Assembly: GCA_026315105.1 (NCBI GenBank)
Contig: CM048745.1
Location: forward strand, 150,667,323-150,731,322
Length of the DNA stretch: 64,000 nt
From: Locusta migratoria
Taxonomy: Eukaryota > Arthropoda > Insecta > Orthoptera > Acrididae
Direction: 5' to 3'
Part shown: piece after piece, positions 41,035 to 52,895 of the stretch
Layout of the letters: every line of letters begins with the position of its first letter
Numbering within the stretch: the stretch's first letter is position 1
Made by a program: the position numbers and the translations under genes
The notes under the pieces: generated by a model
What the model was told of the DNA's origin: nothing
The model's database searches: none
Seen by the model: only the letters and a program-made list of their open reading frames with translations

Positions 41035-41725
41035 GAGTAAACCTATTGTGGGTCCCTGACCACTCGGGGATCAGTGGCAACGAACATGCCGACAAATTAG
41101 CTAGGATGGGGGCAGAGACTCCATTTATTGGACCGGAACCTGTCCTGACAATCACCAAGGCAATGATCAAATTGGAGCTACGTAACTGGCTCAGAAGACA
41201 GCACGTAGTGTCCTGACAATCACCAAGGCAATGATCAAATTGGAGCTACGTAACTGGCTCAGAAGACAGCACGTAGAATATTGGACCAAAGTCTATCAAC
41301 AAAAACATGGCAAAGCCATGTTTTAAAAGAAGCTCTGCAATCCTGAACAGGAGAGAGAATAGACTCATGGTTGGATTGCAGACAGGCCATGGGAATTTCG
41401 AAAAACACCTACATACAATGGGAATAACAGAAGAGGACTCTAAATGTAGGATCTGTGATGACGGTGATGAAACTGCATCACATCTAATCTTCGGATGCAT
41501 TGCATTGGACAGTAAAAGGTACGGAACATTTGGGATAACCAGAACCGAAGAAATTGTGTCTAATGAAGAACTGGTAAAGGGACTCCTTGCACTGTTCAAG
41601 GGCATTGGTTGGCTTTACTAGATATACATGGAGCGATACCGCACAATAAACTTAGTTTCGGTGCGGGCAGTTGCGGGTTTGACCAAGACTGTTTTGGCTT
41701 CACTGGAAAAATCAAATCAAATCAA
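41035..41725 (+). pseudogene. LINE C-terminus: RNase H end and Cys/His tail
   Basis: VGPDHSGISGNEHADKLARM near 41050 is the last RNase H motif (HSGxxGNExAD) found in I/jockey-type LINE ORF2 proteins. In a later frame (41307-41621) the C-terminal tail reads NRRENRLMVGLQTGHGNFEK and CRICDDGDETASHLIFGC (C-x2-C-x8-H-x4-C). The end carries a short (tcaaa)n tail near 41707-41725. A 68-bp tandem duplication (41141-41276) breaks the frame. It is 5'-truncated and dead. Confidence 0.8.
41141..41276. repeat. 68-bp exact tandem duplication inside the LINE
   Basis: Units start at 41141 and 41209 ('tgtcctgacaatcaccaagg'), each ending 'gacagcacgtag'. As 68 is not a multiple of three, it shifts the reading frame. 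Confidence 0.95.
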
Positions 41726-41739
41726 ACCGATGCAGACCA

Positions 41740-41860
41740 TCCAGTCTACGTGTGGAAAGCAGCGGGAATTAAGCTAGTTCGTTTATAAAAATAAGGAACA
41801 GTAGGAGCCCTATAACACTCCCTGGGAAAGCGTTACGATAAACTAGTTAAATTTGCTGGT
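41740..41860 (-). pseudogene. Short LINE reverse-transcriptase remnant
   Basis: The minus strand encodes FPGSVIGLLLFLIFINELA, the RT motif-B region (PQGSxxGPLLFLxxxNDL in intact elements). It aligns with 'ggtagtgtcattggtcctct' in the LINE at 50096. Very short. Confidence 0.55.
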
Positions 41861-41869
41861 GGCCTTGCA

Positions 41870-42365
41870 GCCTGTACGGGACGCACAGCGTGTTAACACC
41901 GGCACGTGACAGCCGTGGGTGGTCTACGAGTCTTGAGCCAGCATGTGCACTCAATAAAAGCGGACGCTCATCACTTTCTTCTGCATAACACTGGAAGACT
42001 GTTTCATAGTGGCTGTGTTGTCGATATTTCTACAGCAATGACGTGACGGCTGTACAAAGATACCTGCACGTCAAGCAGCTGACAGCTGATGGGCTTTGTG
42101 CACAGTGCACGGAGACAAGGGAACGGAAGCGTTGCGTGGCAGCGTATGGTGCCGGTGAGCGTCGAAGTGCTGCGGACGACTGCGTGACAGATGCAGGCGC
42201 GTGAGCTAGGATCCCCAACCTCAGCTCACGTGCAGAGAAGACCTTGACAGCTCTGTAGCTAGCTAGCTGTCTGTATTCGGGCCCCGAGTACGTGGCTGCA
42301 GCCAGGTAGTTCTAGGGCATTACCACACTGCGCCTCACTGCAATCCAACTGTCATTTTGGCCCGA
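41870..42365 (+). repeat. ~490-bp interspersed repeat, copy of 31905-32395
   Basis: See that entry for shared words. This copy has 'tgttaacaccggcacgtgac' near 41890 and 'caataaaagcggacgctcat' near 41952. No ORF with motifs. Confidence 0.6.
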
Positions 42366-42572
42366 TTGGTGTTAGTAACAGTAACTATGGGCCATTTCGA
42401 TTGGCATTTTGACAACTCTAAATTGCCTTATCCTTTCTTTAAGACGATAAGTGAATAAACGAATTTGTAGAAGAGAGAATTGTCTACAACTTCGCTCTCT
42501 TGTGTTTACTCCATATCCCATACTGTTTTCGTAATAACTGCACAAATAACGCCAATTTGGCACTGTCTGTAT

Positions 42573-43437
42573 GTTCTTGTTGTGGTCTTCAGTTCGGAGA
42601 CTGGTTTGATGCAGCTCTCCACAATACCCTATCCTGAGCAACCCTTTTCAACTCCACATAAGAACAGCAACCTACATCTGTCTGAATCTGCTTACTGTAT
42701 CCATCTCTTGGTCTTCCTCTGCCGTTTTTACCCCACACACTTCCCTACAATGCTAAATTCGCGATCCCTTGATGTCTAAGAATATGTTCTACCAATCGAT
42801 CTTTTCTTAAAGTCAAGGTATGCCAGAAATTTCTTTTCTCCCCAATTCTGTTCAGTACCTCCTCATTAGTTACGCGATCCACCTACCTAATCTTCAGGAT
42901 TCTTCTGTAGCATCCCATTTCAAAAGCCTCTATCCTCTTCCTGTACGCACTGTATATCGTCCATGTTTCACTCCCATAAAAGGCAACACAAATGCCTTCA
43001 GAAAGAACTTCCTTAGGCTTAAATAAATATTCGATGTTACCATAATTCTCTTTTTCAACAACGCTTTTCTACCCATTGCCAATCTGCATTTTATATCCTC
43101 TGTACTGCGACCATCGTTATTTTACTGCCCAAGAAACAAAACTCATCTACCTTCTTTATTGTTTCGTTACCTAATCTAATTCCTTCAGCATCACCTGATT
43201 TTCTTAGACTGCACTCCATTAGATGTTCATCTTATATGCACCTTTCAGCACACTGTCCTTTCCGTTCAACTGGTCTTCCAGGTCCTTTGCTGTCTCTGAC
43301 AGAACTACTACGTCGTCGGCAAAACGCAATGTTTTTAATTCTTCACCCTGAACTTTAATTCCTTCTCCAAATTTCTCCTTGCTTTCATTTATAGCTTGCT
43401 CTGAGTGTATACGTCTGTAAAGTGTTCCCACTTTTTA
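42573..43437 (-). pseudogene. LINE 3' part, minus strand
   Basis: On the minus strand, EQAINESKEKFGEGIKVQGE and LRFADDVVVLSETAKDLEDQ (43431-43219) are the RT around an intact FADD motif C. The 3' end runs out at 'ccgaactgaagaccacaaca' near 42573, the same end as the LINE at 55520-57047. The C-terminal part is no longer open. It is truncated upstream of motif B. Confidence 0.8.
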
Positions 43438-43439
43438 GA

Positions 43440-44590
43440 TCACGACGTTCAAACGATCGGCACTCAAATTTTACAGACGTATTTGCTGGCCGCCAGCGTG
43501 CAGAACTCTCTCTTGTGGCATAAACGCTAGAAGGCGCCACTATGCCCTATCTCGGTTTTTATGTATCAGTTCGAAAACAATTTCATATAAAATCTGTTTA
43601 TAATTCGATATCGAGTAACTTCTATTTCACACTTTTTTCGACATTTTGACTCAGAAAGTTAACGGACAAATGTTAATATATAATACTTGATATGGCTTAA
43701 GCATCGTATTCTTTTGCTGTACGTCACTTAATGGACCTTCGAAGAATGGTTTGAGGTTGATATTTTATCTAGGCATGAATCGATGGCAGGAAAATACCTT
43801 TTCCTAAATAAATAAGTAATTATAAAAAAAATAAACAAAACTTTACTTAATACAACTAAGAAAAATGTACAACTAAATAAAAGAATAAAGAAGATAAAAG
43901 AGGAAGTCGCTGCACTAAAAGATAGGAATATTATGACAATAAGGCGTCCAGGTGGAAAAACGTCGTCCTTACAATTAAAGATAAAAATTTAAATATTAGG
44001 TAGAAAGTACAGATGTCAATGTAAAATATTTCCCATAACTGGCTAAATAGACTAACTACAAATAAAATTGTTACGAAATGTCAAGAACAATTTGATTAAA
44101 GTAATAATACAAATAAATATTCGCATTGACTTGATCTGCAAATATTTACGACATAAATTAACAAAAATACAAATGATATGTTATATAAAATTAAATATAT
44201 AAAAATATTATTTAGTATATGTTTCCTATATTTCCTTTTGTATTATTTTATTATAAATTATATATTATATTACTGTTTTTTAATATTTTATTTTCTATTA
44301 TTTATACTTTTATTATTATTATTATTTGGTTCGAAATATGTGTAAAAATGATAAAACTACGGGAAAACCTAGAGAGGTCCGTAAAACACGCCAGTGAGTT
44401 TTTCTTTCTTCTCATTTTCCGTAGCATCACAATATACATCCGATGATGGTTTGTTTTTCGTGTAAAGATGCATGTCAAGAAAACCATAATACCACATTTG
44501 CGATCTCGGCATATTTTATTTAAGCACAGTAAAATTTACGCTTAGGAGCTATATACTTTATATTGAAATATATGTATGTATACGTGTGTG
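43440..44590. other. AT-rich intergenic stretch
   Basis: 44100-44330 is over three-quarters A/T by eye. The 75-aa ORF at 44219-44446 is a Phe/Ile/Tyr-rich by-product. No gene. Confidence 0.5.
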
Positions 44591-44594
44591 TATT

Positions 44595-45050
44595 CCACAA
44601 CTCCTCCTGAACTACTGGTCCATTTACAACGAACCTTGGTGTACAAATTCCTTATTATCAGACAGCAACCATCCCGTTGTTAGTCATTTGATACTGCGCC
44701 TGCGCTGTTACGCTACCCTGCATACTCTACAGTGCGGCGGGTGATCCACATATAGTCTAAGGCGCAAGCAGAATCAGCTAACATGCGTGATACTTCACCG
44801 GGCTGATATTCCTCTGTGACGTCACTGTGAAGCGTCACAACATAGTTTCGTCCGATAAGGATGTGTACTGACTTTCGTGACCCTATCGGACTAGTGTGGG
44901 AAGCGACCCGTGAACATCGGTACCTAGAACTCTCAAATCACTTAGAATAATTTATGCTTATAATAACACTTACACCCAGCCCGAGGTAGGTGTCGAAGCT
45001 CCGACGGGGAACAGCCGCACACTCTGCAGCAAGGTACACCATAGTGAGCC
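44595..45050. repeat. Unclassified repeat fragments, including a SINE head remnant
   Basis: 'cagtgcggcgggtgat' near 44731 with 'aaggcgcaag' resembles 'cagtacggcgggcgat' with 'aaggcgcaag' near 55432. 'gaagctccgacggggaacag' near 44993 resembles the head region 'gaacccccgacggggaacgg' of the SINE at 16704-16916. Confidence 0.4.
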
Positions 45051-46330
45051 AACGTCTTCTGATTTTACTTGGGAATTGGTACCATCATGGTGTTCATACC
45101 ACGCCATCACTTATGCAGCTATTTTATAGTAGCTGTCTGCCGATCTTAAATAGGATCACTTTCTTTTAGCTCATTTCTTTATTCACTTAACAACCAAAGA
45201 GAAAACGTAATGCCATCTAGTCACGTATACTCAATTACACATGCTTCGTGCATCAGAATAGTAGTTGTAGTATTACTATATCAGTCTGTTGAAACCGTAA
45301 AAGAACTTTGTAAGTACTAGCAGTCGACGTAACTTTAGTTGGGATCCTTGCAAACGAAATTTGGTGTTCGGATGACGTACTGATCCGGCGAGAACCCAAG
45401 AAGTATATCAGGACGTCGCTATATATCCAGTTCTTACATTCACTACAGTTTTGTAAACTAATATTACCGGAAATCAGAGTAAGAAGACGACAGTAAGCGT
45501 CTGAATTTTTATCCCATTATTTTAGACTTGACGCCTACATCAATACTGCAGAGAAACCATTACAGTTTTGTTTTCAACTGCAGATTTGAGTTTTCCTGAA
45601 TGTAAAGTTTAGGGCGTTTATTAGACATTTTTTCAAATGATGTCAGACAACTCATCTTGCCATTGTTTGCAGGTAACATGACAAATGTTGTCGGGTAATT
45701 TCTCGAAGTAAAACACAACTGGATAAATATTTAAAAAATAGTTTTATTTTAAGCACAGAAACGCTTCCTATCTGCCGCGGTGTGTTCGGTACAGGCAGCA
45801 TAGCGCCATTTACGGCAGCATGAACAACCATACTAAGTTCCCAATTAATCACAGTAATTTTTAATTTCACGAAGTACTTCCCTAGCGAAATCCGTCCTCG
45901 TCGTCTTCGGTGTAGTTGACTGAATCGAGGAATTAAGGAGTGCCTCATCGCATTTGTTTTATTTTTTCTTTTTTCTTTTCCTTCAGTTTGGCATCTGTTT
46001 GTGATGTGCAATGAGGGCAAATTTTTCCTATACTTTCTGTTCGAAGTTGCATACACCACTGCATCATTCTGTATCTCGTCCACGATTGTAATCGATTCCT
46101 GCATTTCTGTCACTGTTTATGCCTATTGGCACTTCATTTATACATGTTACACACGCTCAATACTGCAAGTTAGTATGAAAAGCTCATCAATACGATTTAC
46201 AAGTTCTTTGGCAAAGATGATGAGTCGTCACTTTGTCTGCCCAGTAAATTCGCCTACATACCCAAAACGAGTATTCATAATTGAAATCTAAGAACAATAC
46301 TTCATTAACTTCTCTTTGCATTAAATATAT
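45051..46330. other. Intergenic stretch with an unassigned 153-aa minus ORF
   Basis: The ORF 45652-46113 (minus) has a basic centre (KEKRKNKTN, then RRRRGR) but no known motif, no splice context and no repeat partner. I take it as chance, though it is long for this AT content. Confidence 0.35.
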
Positions 46331-46331
46331 A

Positions 46332-47146
46332 CCGGCTGATCAAAAAGTCATTATAAATTTGAAAACTTAATAAATCACGGAATAATGTAGATAGAGAGGT
46401 AAAAATTGACACACATGCTTGGAATAACATGGGGTTTTATTTGAACCACGATTACCGTTATCGGACCTTTTTTCTTCTAGGAACTGCGTGATTCTGGGTT
46501 TGTAACTGCTACCGTGACAGGTGAGAGGTACGCCGTTATGTTACAGAATCGCATCATCCCCAGCCTGGCTGATAAACACCTGCTGGAACGTACGAGTTTA
46601 ATGCAGGATGGCGCTCCACCCCATATTGCTAGACGCGTGAAAGATCTCTTGCGCGCGTAGTTTGGTGATGATCGTGTGCTCAGCCGCCACTTTCGTCATG
46701 CTTGGCCTCCCAGTTCCCCAGACCTCAGTCCGTGCGATTATTGGCTTTGGGGTTACCTGAAGTCGCAAGTGTACCATGATCGACCGACATCTCTAGGAAT
46801 GCTGCAAGACAACATCCGACGCCAATGCCTCACCATAACTCCGGACATGCTTTACAGTGCTGTTCACAACATTATTCCTCGACTACAGCTATTGTTGTGA
46901 AATGATGGTGAACATACTGAGCATTTCCTGTAAATAACATTATCTTTGCTTTGTCATAATTTGTTATGCTAATTATTGCTTTTCTGATCAGATGATGCAC
47001 CATCTGTCGAACATTTTTGAACTTTTTTGTTTTTCTAATAAAACCCCATGTCATTCCAAGAATATGTGTCAATTTTTACCTCTTTATCTACATAATTCTG
47101 TGATTTACTAAATTTTCAAATTTATACTGACTTTTTGATCACCCAG
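46332..47146 (+). mobile_element. Mariner/Tc1-superfamily element, internally deleted
   Basis: Terminal inverted repeats of about 105 bp frame 815 bp: 'tgatcaaaaagtcattataa' at the left against 'ttatactgactttttgatca' at the right. Flanking TA dinucleotides (46330-46331, 47147-47148) fit TA target duplication. The interior keeps only the transposase C-terminus: LMQDGAPPHIARRVKDLLRA, a stop, then HAWPPSSPDLSPCDYWLWGY and the end IPRLQLLL. The last two catalytic Asp candidates (QDGAPPH, SPCDY) remain about 42 positions apart. The N-terminus is lost at the junction near 46470. Confidence 0.85.
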
Positions 47147-47149
47147 TAC

Positions 47150-48640
47150 ATTAAGGAAACAGCATGGTTTATAGTTTACCAAAAAACTGAAACCAGCTTC
47201 GGAAAATTTGCCACATGTGTTCTAGATGCTATTTCGGTGCACTGAAATATTACAACCAATATATGCGTAAACATAAATGATAGCGCTTCAGTGCTAAACG
47301 ATGACGGTTAGCTTTAGTACATACTGTAGTACATGTAGAGTGCTAATCGCTAGCAAGGCAACGCCTTCATTTCCTGCTCTGTCTCGATAATCACATTAAA
47401 TTAACGATTCGTCATCTTAGACTCCTCGTCATATTACCCTACCTTCTGTAGCGTCTACCCGAAATAATGTTTTAATTACGTTTCAGATATTACACCATTT
47501 GAATGGCAGTATTAATTGTTTTTCCAATTTTGTTACGAAAGTTAGTGGTGACAAAGATAATGTTTATAATCCCTTAGACGTCACAGTACATATTTTTCAT
47601 GTATCATGTTAATAATGTATGGTTTGAGGTCTTTGGTAATCGGTGTTATCTTGTTCTAATATAACCAGCATTGAAGTTATTTGGCGTTTAATTTATGTAA
47701 AAAAAAATTATAATCCCAAATAATTGTTTCTTTAGTGAGTTTGGTTACAACAATTATGATGCCAATATAAAAGGAGGACAGCCGTCATTACTTGAATAGG
47801 AGCATCGATATTCAAGATGGTCGATGGTTTTATAATTGTTTGGACAAGGTGAAGACGTTTCTTGTTTTACTGCTCTTTTTTTGCAGAGTTCTGTATAAAA
47901 AAACAATATTTACTTCTGTGGATTGAGTGCATACTGCAATTACACACGCACATATACACTCATGAACAGGACACCACACTTCCCCTAGCATTATTTTTAT
48001 AGATCACTGGCTTAAACCCGCGTGTTGGTGGATTATGATAGATAAGCTATCTTTCCGTAGTGTGCTATGAGACTGGTTTCGAAGCATGAAATGAAATACA
48101 ATACCTTCTTTAGAAACAATATTCAAATAAAAAAATAAAATTATGTGAAGTGGTTAATGATTTACCATAAATAATACATGCATTATTCCTTATAGCCTGT
48201 GTTGCAATATCTCAACACGTATGGTGAGAGTAATGTCCATATTCATTTTAATTTCATTTTAGGGCATTCTGGTGAACTACGTTATTTGTATTAAAAGAAA
48301 TTTCTTTTTTACTGCTTTATTTATTTATTCTTATATTTCCTTATTCGTATGCTTATCCTTACAGAGACAGAGCTGAAGACATTGTAGCATGCATAGACCA
48401 AAGATATCGACTGCGACATCACGTTTCGCTGTATGTAACCTCCTTGCTATAGTGTCGCAAACGTCATCGCTGGCTTTGTCCGATTTTTTAAAAATAATTT
48501 GACGACTTTCAACCACCATATGTTCCATTCCCTTATAGCTATCGGCATGGAACTGCTATAGTGTACAACGGGAGACTTCGGAAAACAATTGCACACAGAC
48601 CATTCGTTTGCGTTCTGTAGTTTTCGCTGCAGCGCGAAAT
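47150..48640. other. AT-rich intergenic stretch
   Basis: No ORF with motif, RNA or shared repeat was noticed. Confidence 0.5.
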
Positions 48641-48642
48641 AT

Positions 48643-48643
<1 letters not shown>

Positions 48644-48686
<43 letters not shown>
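48644..48686. repeat. (AC)n microsatellite
   Basis: About 21 AC units. It gives spurious His-Thr and Cys-Val ORFs. Confidence 0.97.
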
Positions 48687-48688
<2 letters not shown>

Positions 48689-48853
48689 AGAATTTTATAT
48701 ACACCGATAACTTTCCATCCCAATATACTCCACCCTTTTATCATTATCAACGCTCAAGCAACAATGCAACCAATACAACTGTTTCCAAAAATAATTTTGA
48801 AAGAGTAATTATTGTTCCGCATTTCGCGTTATATTCTTCAAATTACTAAGTAT

Positions 48854-49145
48854 CTATCAGATCGCTATAAAACCGTGGCTAAAACCTTCCACAGGTATAA
48901 ATTAGTAACTGTACAAATATTTCAATCTCTGCGTTTTGTCGTTCGGACGTGATAAGCGTACACCGAACAGGCATTCAGATTAATATATATAGATAAATAG
49001 CTATCCGATCGCCATAGAACCGTGCCTAAAGCCTTCCCCGGGTAGACATTAGTACCTGTACAAATTTTTAGCTCTTTATGTCTTGTGGTTCAGGCGTGAT
49101 AAACGTTCACCGAACAGACATTTACATTTATAGATATAGATTACA
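48854..49145. repeat. 147-bp unit, two diverged tandem copies
   Basis: 'ctatcagatcgctataaaac' at 48854 and 'ctatccgatcgccatagaac' at 49001 begin two copies. Each continues with 'gtacaaat', 'gtgataa(g/a)cg' and 'caccgaacag', and ends in an AT-rich 'atatagata' string. Confidence 0.8.
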
Positions 49146-49149
49146 ACTT

Positions 49150-49610
49150 GCAAGTTTTATTCGTTATTTATATATGTGTTACGAAATGTGAGTAACTTAA
49201 CTGTCGCACCGGAAAAAAAAATGTGCTGGTTTGTGAAATATGTTCTGTTTGCTGCGAAGAATATTACAATTCACAGCAAGGAAAGTAGAGTTCTATCTTT
49301 GAAATTGAAGATAACTGGAACAACCAGAAAAATCACCACAATTGCATGATTTAATAAGGAAGTGCCGAATTTTTTTTGGAACAGCGAAGGTTGAAAACAG
49401 AAGTATCAGGACGTTGAACCATCTACATCTTTAAAATGGGGACAGCCGCAGGCGTATTTTTGCAGATCAAATGAAATTTTTTCTTCTCATGCCGATAAAA
49501 TCCTTTATTGAAAAATCGTGACCGCTTTCGTATTTGTACAGTGAATGATTAACGATTATTCTTTAGAACGATCAATTCTTCAGAATGGAAACTTCAGTGA
49601 TCATAGAAAT
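49150..49610. other. Intergenic stretch, no feature recognised
   Basis: Nothing supported. Confidence 0.45.
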
Positions 49611-49611
49611 G

Positions 49612-49830
49612 AGATGAAATGATAGTATGACATTTTTTGGCCTGGAGGTCCCGTGTGAGATTCTTCGGCCGCCTAGCGCGAGCCTTTTTAACTTTTTTTA
49701 TCTGACTTGCGTGTCGATGCTAATGAAAATGATGAGGAGGACAACATACAGCTCCCAATCCCCTGCTAGGAATCGAACCCGGGCCTCTGCATGGTAGCGA
49801 CACTAAACTACATGCCTATTTCATTGACGT
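49612..49830 (-). mobile_element. tRNA-derived SINE of a second family
   Basis: 'gagatgaaatgatagtatga', 'tggcctggaggtcccgtgtg', 'ttcggccgcc' and 'gaggaggacaacata' lead to a minus-strand tRNA-like head containing 'gaatcgaacccgggcctct' (B box reversed). I recall this arrangement as a common insect SINE; it is unlike the 'agggactgatgacc' family. Boundaries are approximate. Confidence 0.65.
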
Positions 49831-49849
49831 CAATTTGCAACAGGATTCT

Positions 49850-51185
49850 GGATCATGTCCTGTATTGAAATATTATGAATTATCTCGAACAGAATGATCA
49901 ATTGACTCAAGACCAACTCGGATATAGAAAACATCGTTCATGCGAAACAAAACTAGCTCTTAACTCACACGAAGTGATGAGTACTATGGACAAGGATTCT
50001 CAAATTGATTCCGTATTTCTTGATTTCCAGAAGGCTTTTGACACCGTACCATGGTAAGGCAGCGACTAAAACAAAGGTGATATCGGGCGTTCCACAGGTA
50101 GTGTCATTGGTCCTCTGCTGTTCCTTATTTACGTAAACGATTTGGGAGAAAATCTAAGTAGCTCTCTTAGGTTGTTGCAGATGACTCCGTCGTTTACCGC
50201 CTAGTAGAATCATCTGAAGATCAAAAACAACTGCAGAAAGATCTGAATAAGATATCAGTATGATGAAAGAATTGGCAATTGACTCTAAATAATCCGAAGT
50301 GTGAAGTAGTCCACATGAGTACGAAAAGAAATGCAATAAACTTTGTTTACAAGATAAATCAATCAAAAGTGAAGGCCGTAAACTCCAGAAAATATCTAGG
50401 AATTAGTATTACCTCAAATTTAAACTGGAAAGAACACGTAGATAATCTCCTGGGAAAGGTGAACCAGAGATTATTGGCACAACCCTTAAAAGATACAACA
50501 GAACTACTAAAGAGACTGCATACATTACGCTTGTCTGTCATTTTTCGGAGTATTGCTGCCCAGTGTGTGATCCTTATCAGGTGCGTTTGACGGAGGAAAT
50601 GTTCAAATGTTTGTTAAGCTTATGGGACTTAACTACGGGGTCATCAGTCCCTAAACTTACAAACTACTTATGAACTACTTACGAACTAGGACGGCACAAA
50701 TATCCATGCCCGAGGGGGGATTCGAACCCCCGACCGTAGTGGCCGTGCTGACCGTGACTGGAGCGCCTCAGTCACCTCGGCCACCGCGGCCGGCTGACGG
50801 AGGACATCGAAAGAGTTCAAAGAAGGGCAGCTCGTTTCGTATTGTCACGAACAGAGGAGACAGCGTCACGGAAATGATATAGGACCTGGGATGGGAATTA
50901 TTACAACAATGGCGCTTATCGCTGCGGCGTGGTGTACTTACGAAACTCTAATCACCAACATGCGAAAATTGGCCTATATTGTTGACTCACACCTACATAG
51001 GTAGAAATGATCATCAGAATAAAAAACGAGAAATCAGAGCTTCAACGGAGAGACTGAGATGTTCTTTCTTTCCGAGCGCTATTAGAGAGTGGAATGGGAG
51101 ATGAATAGTATACAGGTGGTTCGATGATCCCTCTGCCAGGCACTGAAATGTGATTTGCAGAGTATCCCATGTAGCTGTAGACACT
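49850..51185 (+). pseudogene. Jockey/CR1-like LINE reverse transcriptase, split by a SINE
   Basis: MNYLEQNDQLTQDQLGYRKH and VFLDFQKAFDTVPW (motif A) lie at 49875-50055, GSVIGPLLFLIYVNDLGENL near 50098 (motif B), and VVADDSVVYRL near 50173 (motif C, Val replacing the aromatic). NSRKYLGISITSNLNWKEH follows near 50378, and after a SINE, IERVQRRAARFVLSRTEE near 50810. The tail ends near 'tgcagagtatcccatgtagc'. Several stops and frame changes are present. Confidence 0.82.
50598..50794 (-). mobile_element. tRNA-derived SINE inside the LINE
   Basis: A full-length minus-strand SINE with a perfect 10-bp target-site duplication, tgacggagga (50588-50597 and 50795-50804). Removing it and one duplication rejoins the LINE coding sequence. 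Confidence 0.94.
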
Positions 51186-51189
51186 GTCG

Positions 51190-52258
51190 TCTGAGCCACG
51201 GGGACGGACAGTGACTATAGAAACGCTGCTACGATTGCATTATCTCTTCAGTCACCGTGGTATACTGGAAAAAACAAAAAACAAAAACCAAAAACAAACA
51301 AAAAACAAAAGCCAGCTAAGTCACATTCAACCATTCATCGTCAATTAACATCTAACTTGCTAGAAACGACAGTGTAAGTTAAGATAACGGCACCCGAATT
51401 GCACCTTATAAGTGCATGTCTGAGTCACTATGAAAGGGGCTAGGAATCGAAAGAACCATAGGTGCCGTAAGAAAATTCGAATAGTCAAGTCAGACGTAGC
51501 CTGATTTAAAGAAGAACTGGATAAGCAGGAGTAAGGCTGTATGTACACACATGCGTCCGTCGACTTTGCAGCGAGTTAATACAACGGCGAACTGACGAGG
51601 GGATCTGACGGTCTCGGAGATTCATCTCGCACTCGAACGTTGATGGTTAGTGGCGTAGGCCGAAGGTAGCACATACTGCGTGTGACGTCATTGTGCTGAA
51701 ACCAACATCTAAGTATCGTAACTAGCGGCAGAAAACTGTTTTAGAAATTTACAAGCAGGGTGAAGTGGAGCTGAGAGATATATTTTTTCTTACGCATAGC
51801 TGAAATCAAGTAGTGATATTAACAATACAACGTATTATTTTCTCCTCAATTCTTGATTTTATTGCGATGATTACTTTATAACTTTCATACGTGGCTAAGT
51901 GAAATCAAACATACAGAATTGCGGTTATTAAGTGAATACTTGATTTTGTATAACCACGAGTCTTTTAGTTTACTGTTTGCACTAGAATAGAAGACGAAAT
52001 ATCAGTTTCGCAAAGAGCGTTTTCTTACGATTCCTCAAAAAAATACACTGAAATGTTTTGTTATACTTTCATAATAACTGAAAACGGTTTGTAGCCATTG
52101 TGTCAGATTGTAACAAGTATTATTTATATTTTAAGGCTTTGCCTTGTACAGTGATACAAAATAAGTAAAACAAGCAACATATTGCCTATTTAAATTAAAA
52201 TAATATGATGTGGGTCATTACCGAGGAACTCGACAAGTAGACCACGTTTTTTGGCTGT
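51190..52258. other. Intergenic stretch
   Basis: An A/C-rich 'aaaaacaaaaacc' tract lies near 51265-51310. No gene or recognised element. Confidence 0.45.
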
Positions 52259-52259
52259 A

Positions 52260-52459
52260 GCCGCGGTGGAGTAACCGAGCGGTCTAAGGCGCCTCGCTAC
52301 GGAGCGCGCGGTTGCTCGCCGTCGGAGTTTCGAGTCCTGCCTGGGGCATGGGTGTGTGTGTTGTCCTTAGGTAGGTTTACCTTCGTTTAACTAATTTGTA
52401 AGCTACCGACTGATAACCTCGCAGTTTGGTCCGATAGATTTACAAACATTTGAACATTT
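52260..52459 (+). mobile_element. tRNA-derived SINE, 'gtggagtaaccgagcggtc' subfamily
   Basis: The head has A-box-like 'gtaaccgagcggtctaagg', an extra arm 'cggagcgcgcggttgctcg' and B-box-like 'ggagtttcgagtcctgcc'. The body has 'tgtgtgttgtccttagg' and the tail 'gatttacaaacatttgaa'. The long extra arm suggests a class II (Leu/Ser) tRNA ancestor. Confidence 0.85.
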
Positions 52460-52891
52460 GTTGTTGTTGTAATTATTAGTGTGTATTCATCTTTAACTGT
52501 GTATGACGCTATTACAAGTTTATATGCATAAGAAATTACTTATATACTGATATATTAACTCTGTCAAGACGAGCTGGAATGGTCTTCACGCCGAAAAACA
52601 AATTAACAATTCACAAAGTAAAAGGTTTATAGTGTAACACAGACGCTAAGGATCTGTTAATTCTGTTTCTTGTAAAATGGTCAGTACCTTTTACCTGGGT
52701 ACAATTAAAAATGACACGCATCGCATTAGATTTAGTTCTGTTGGATAAATGAAGCTACCTTTACTACTACACCTGTAATAGAAATACGTGAAATCGCTTT
52801 AATGTTAAAATAAAACCTTTATTTCAGCCGTAAATGAGAAAAACTGTTGCTCACAATGACGTGAATTCACGTGAATCAGGGCACTGCGTTG
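52460..52891. other. Intergenic stretch, no feature recognised
   Basis: Nothing supported. Confidence 0.45.
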
Positions 52892-52895
52892 TTAA

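Noticed and set aside
44219..44446. 75-aa Phe/Ile/Tyr-rich ORF resembling a membrane protein
   Set aside because: The composition follows directly from extremely AT-rich sequence; no conserved feature.
45652..46113. 153-aa minus ORF
   Set aside because: No motif, domain or homologous copy in the window; kept only as a note in the stretch annotation.
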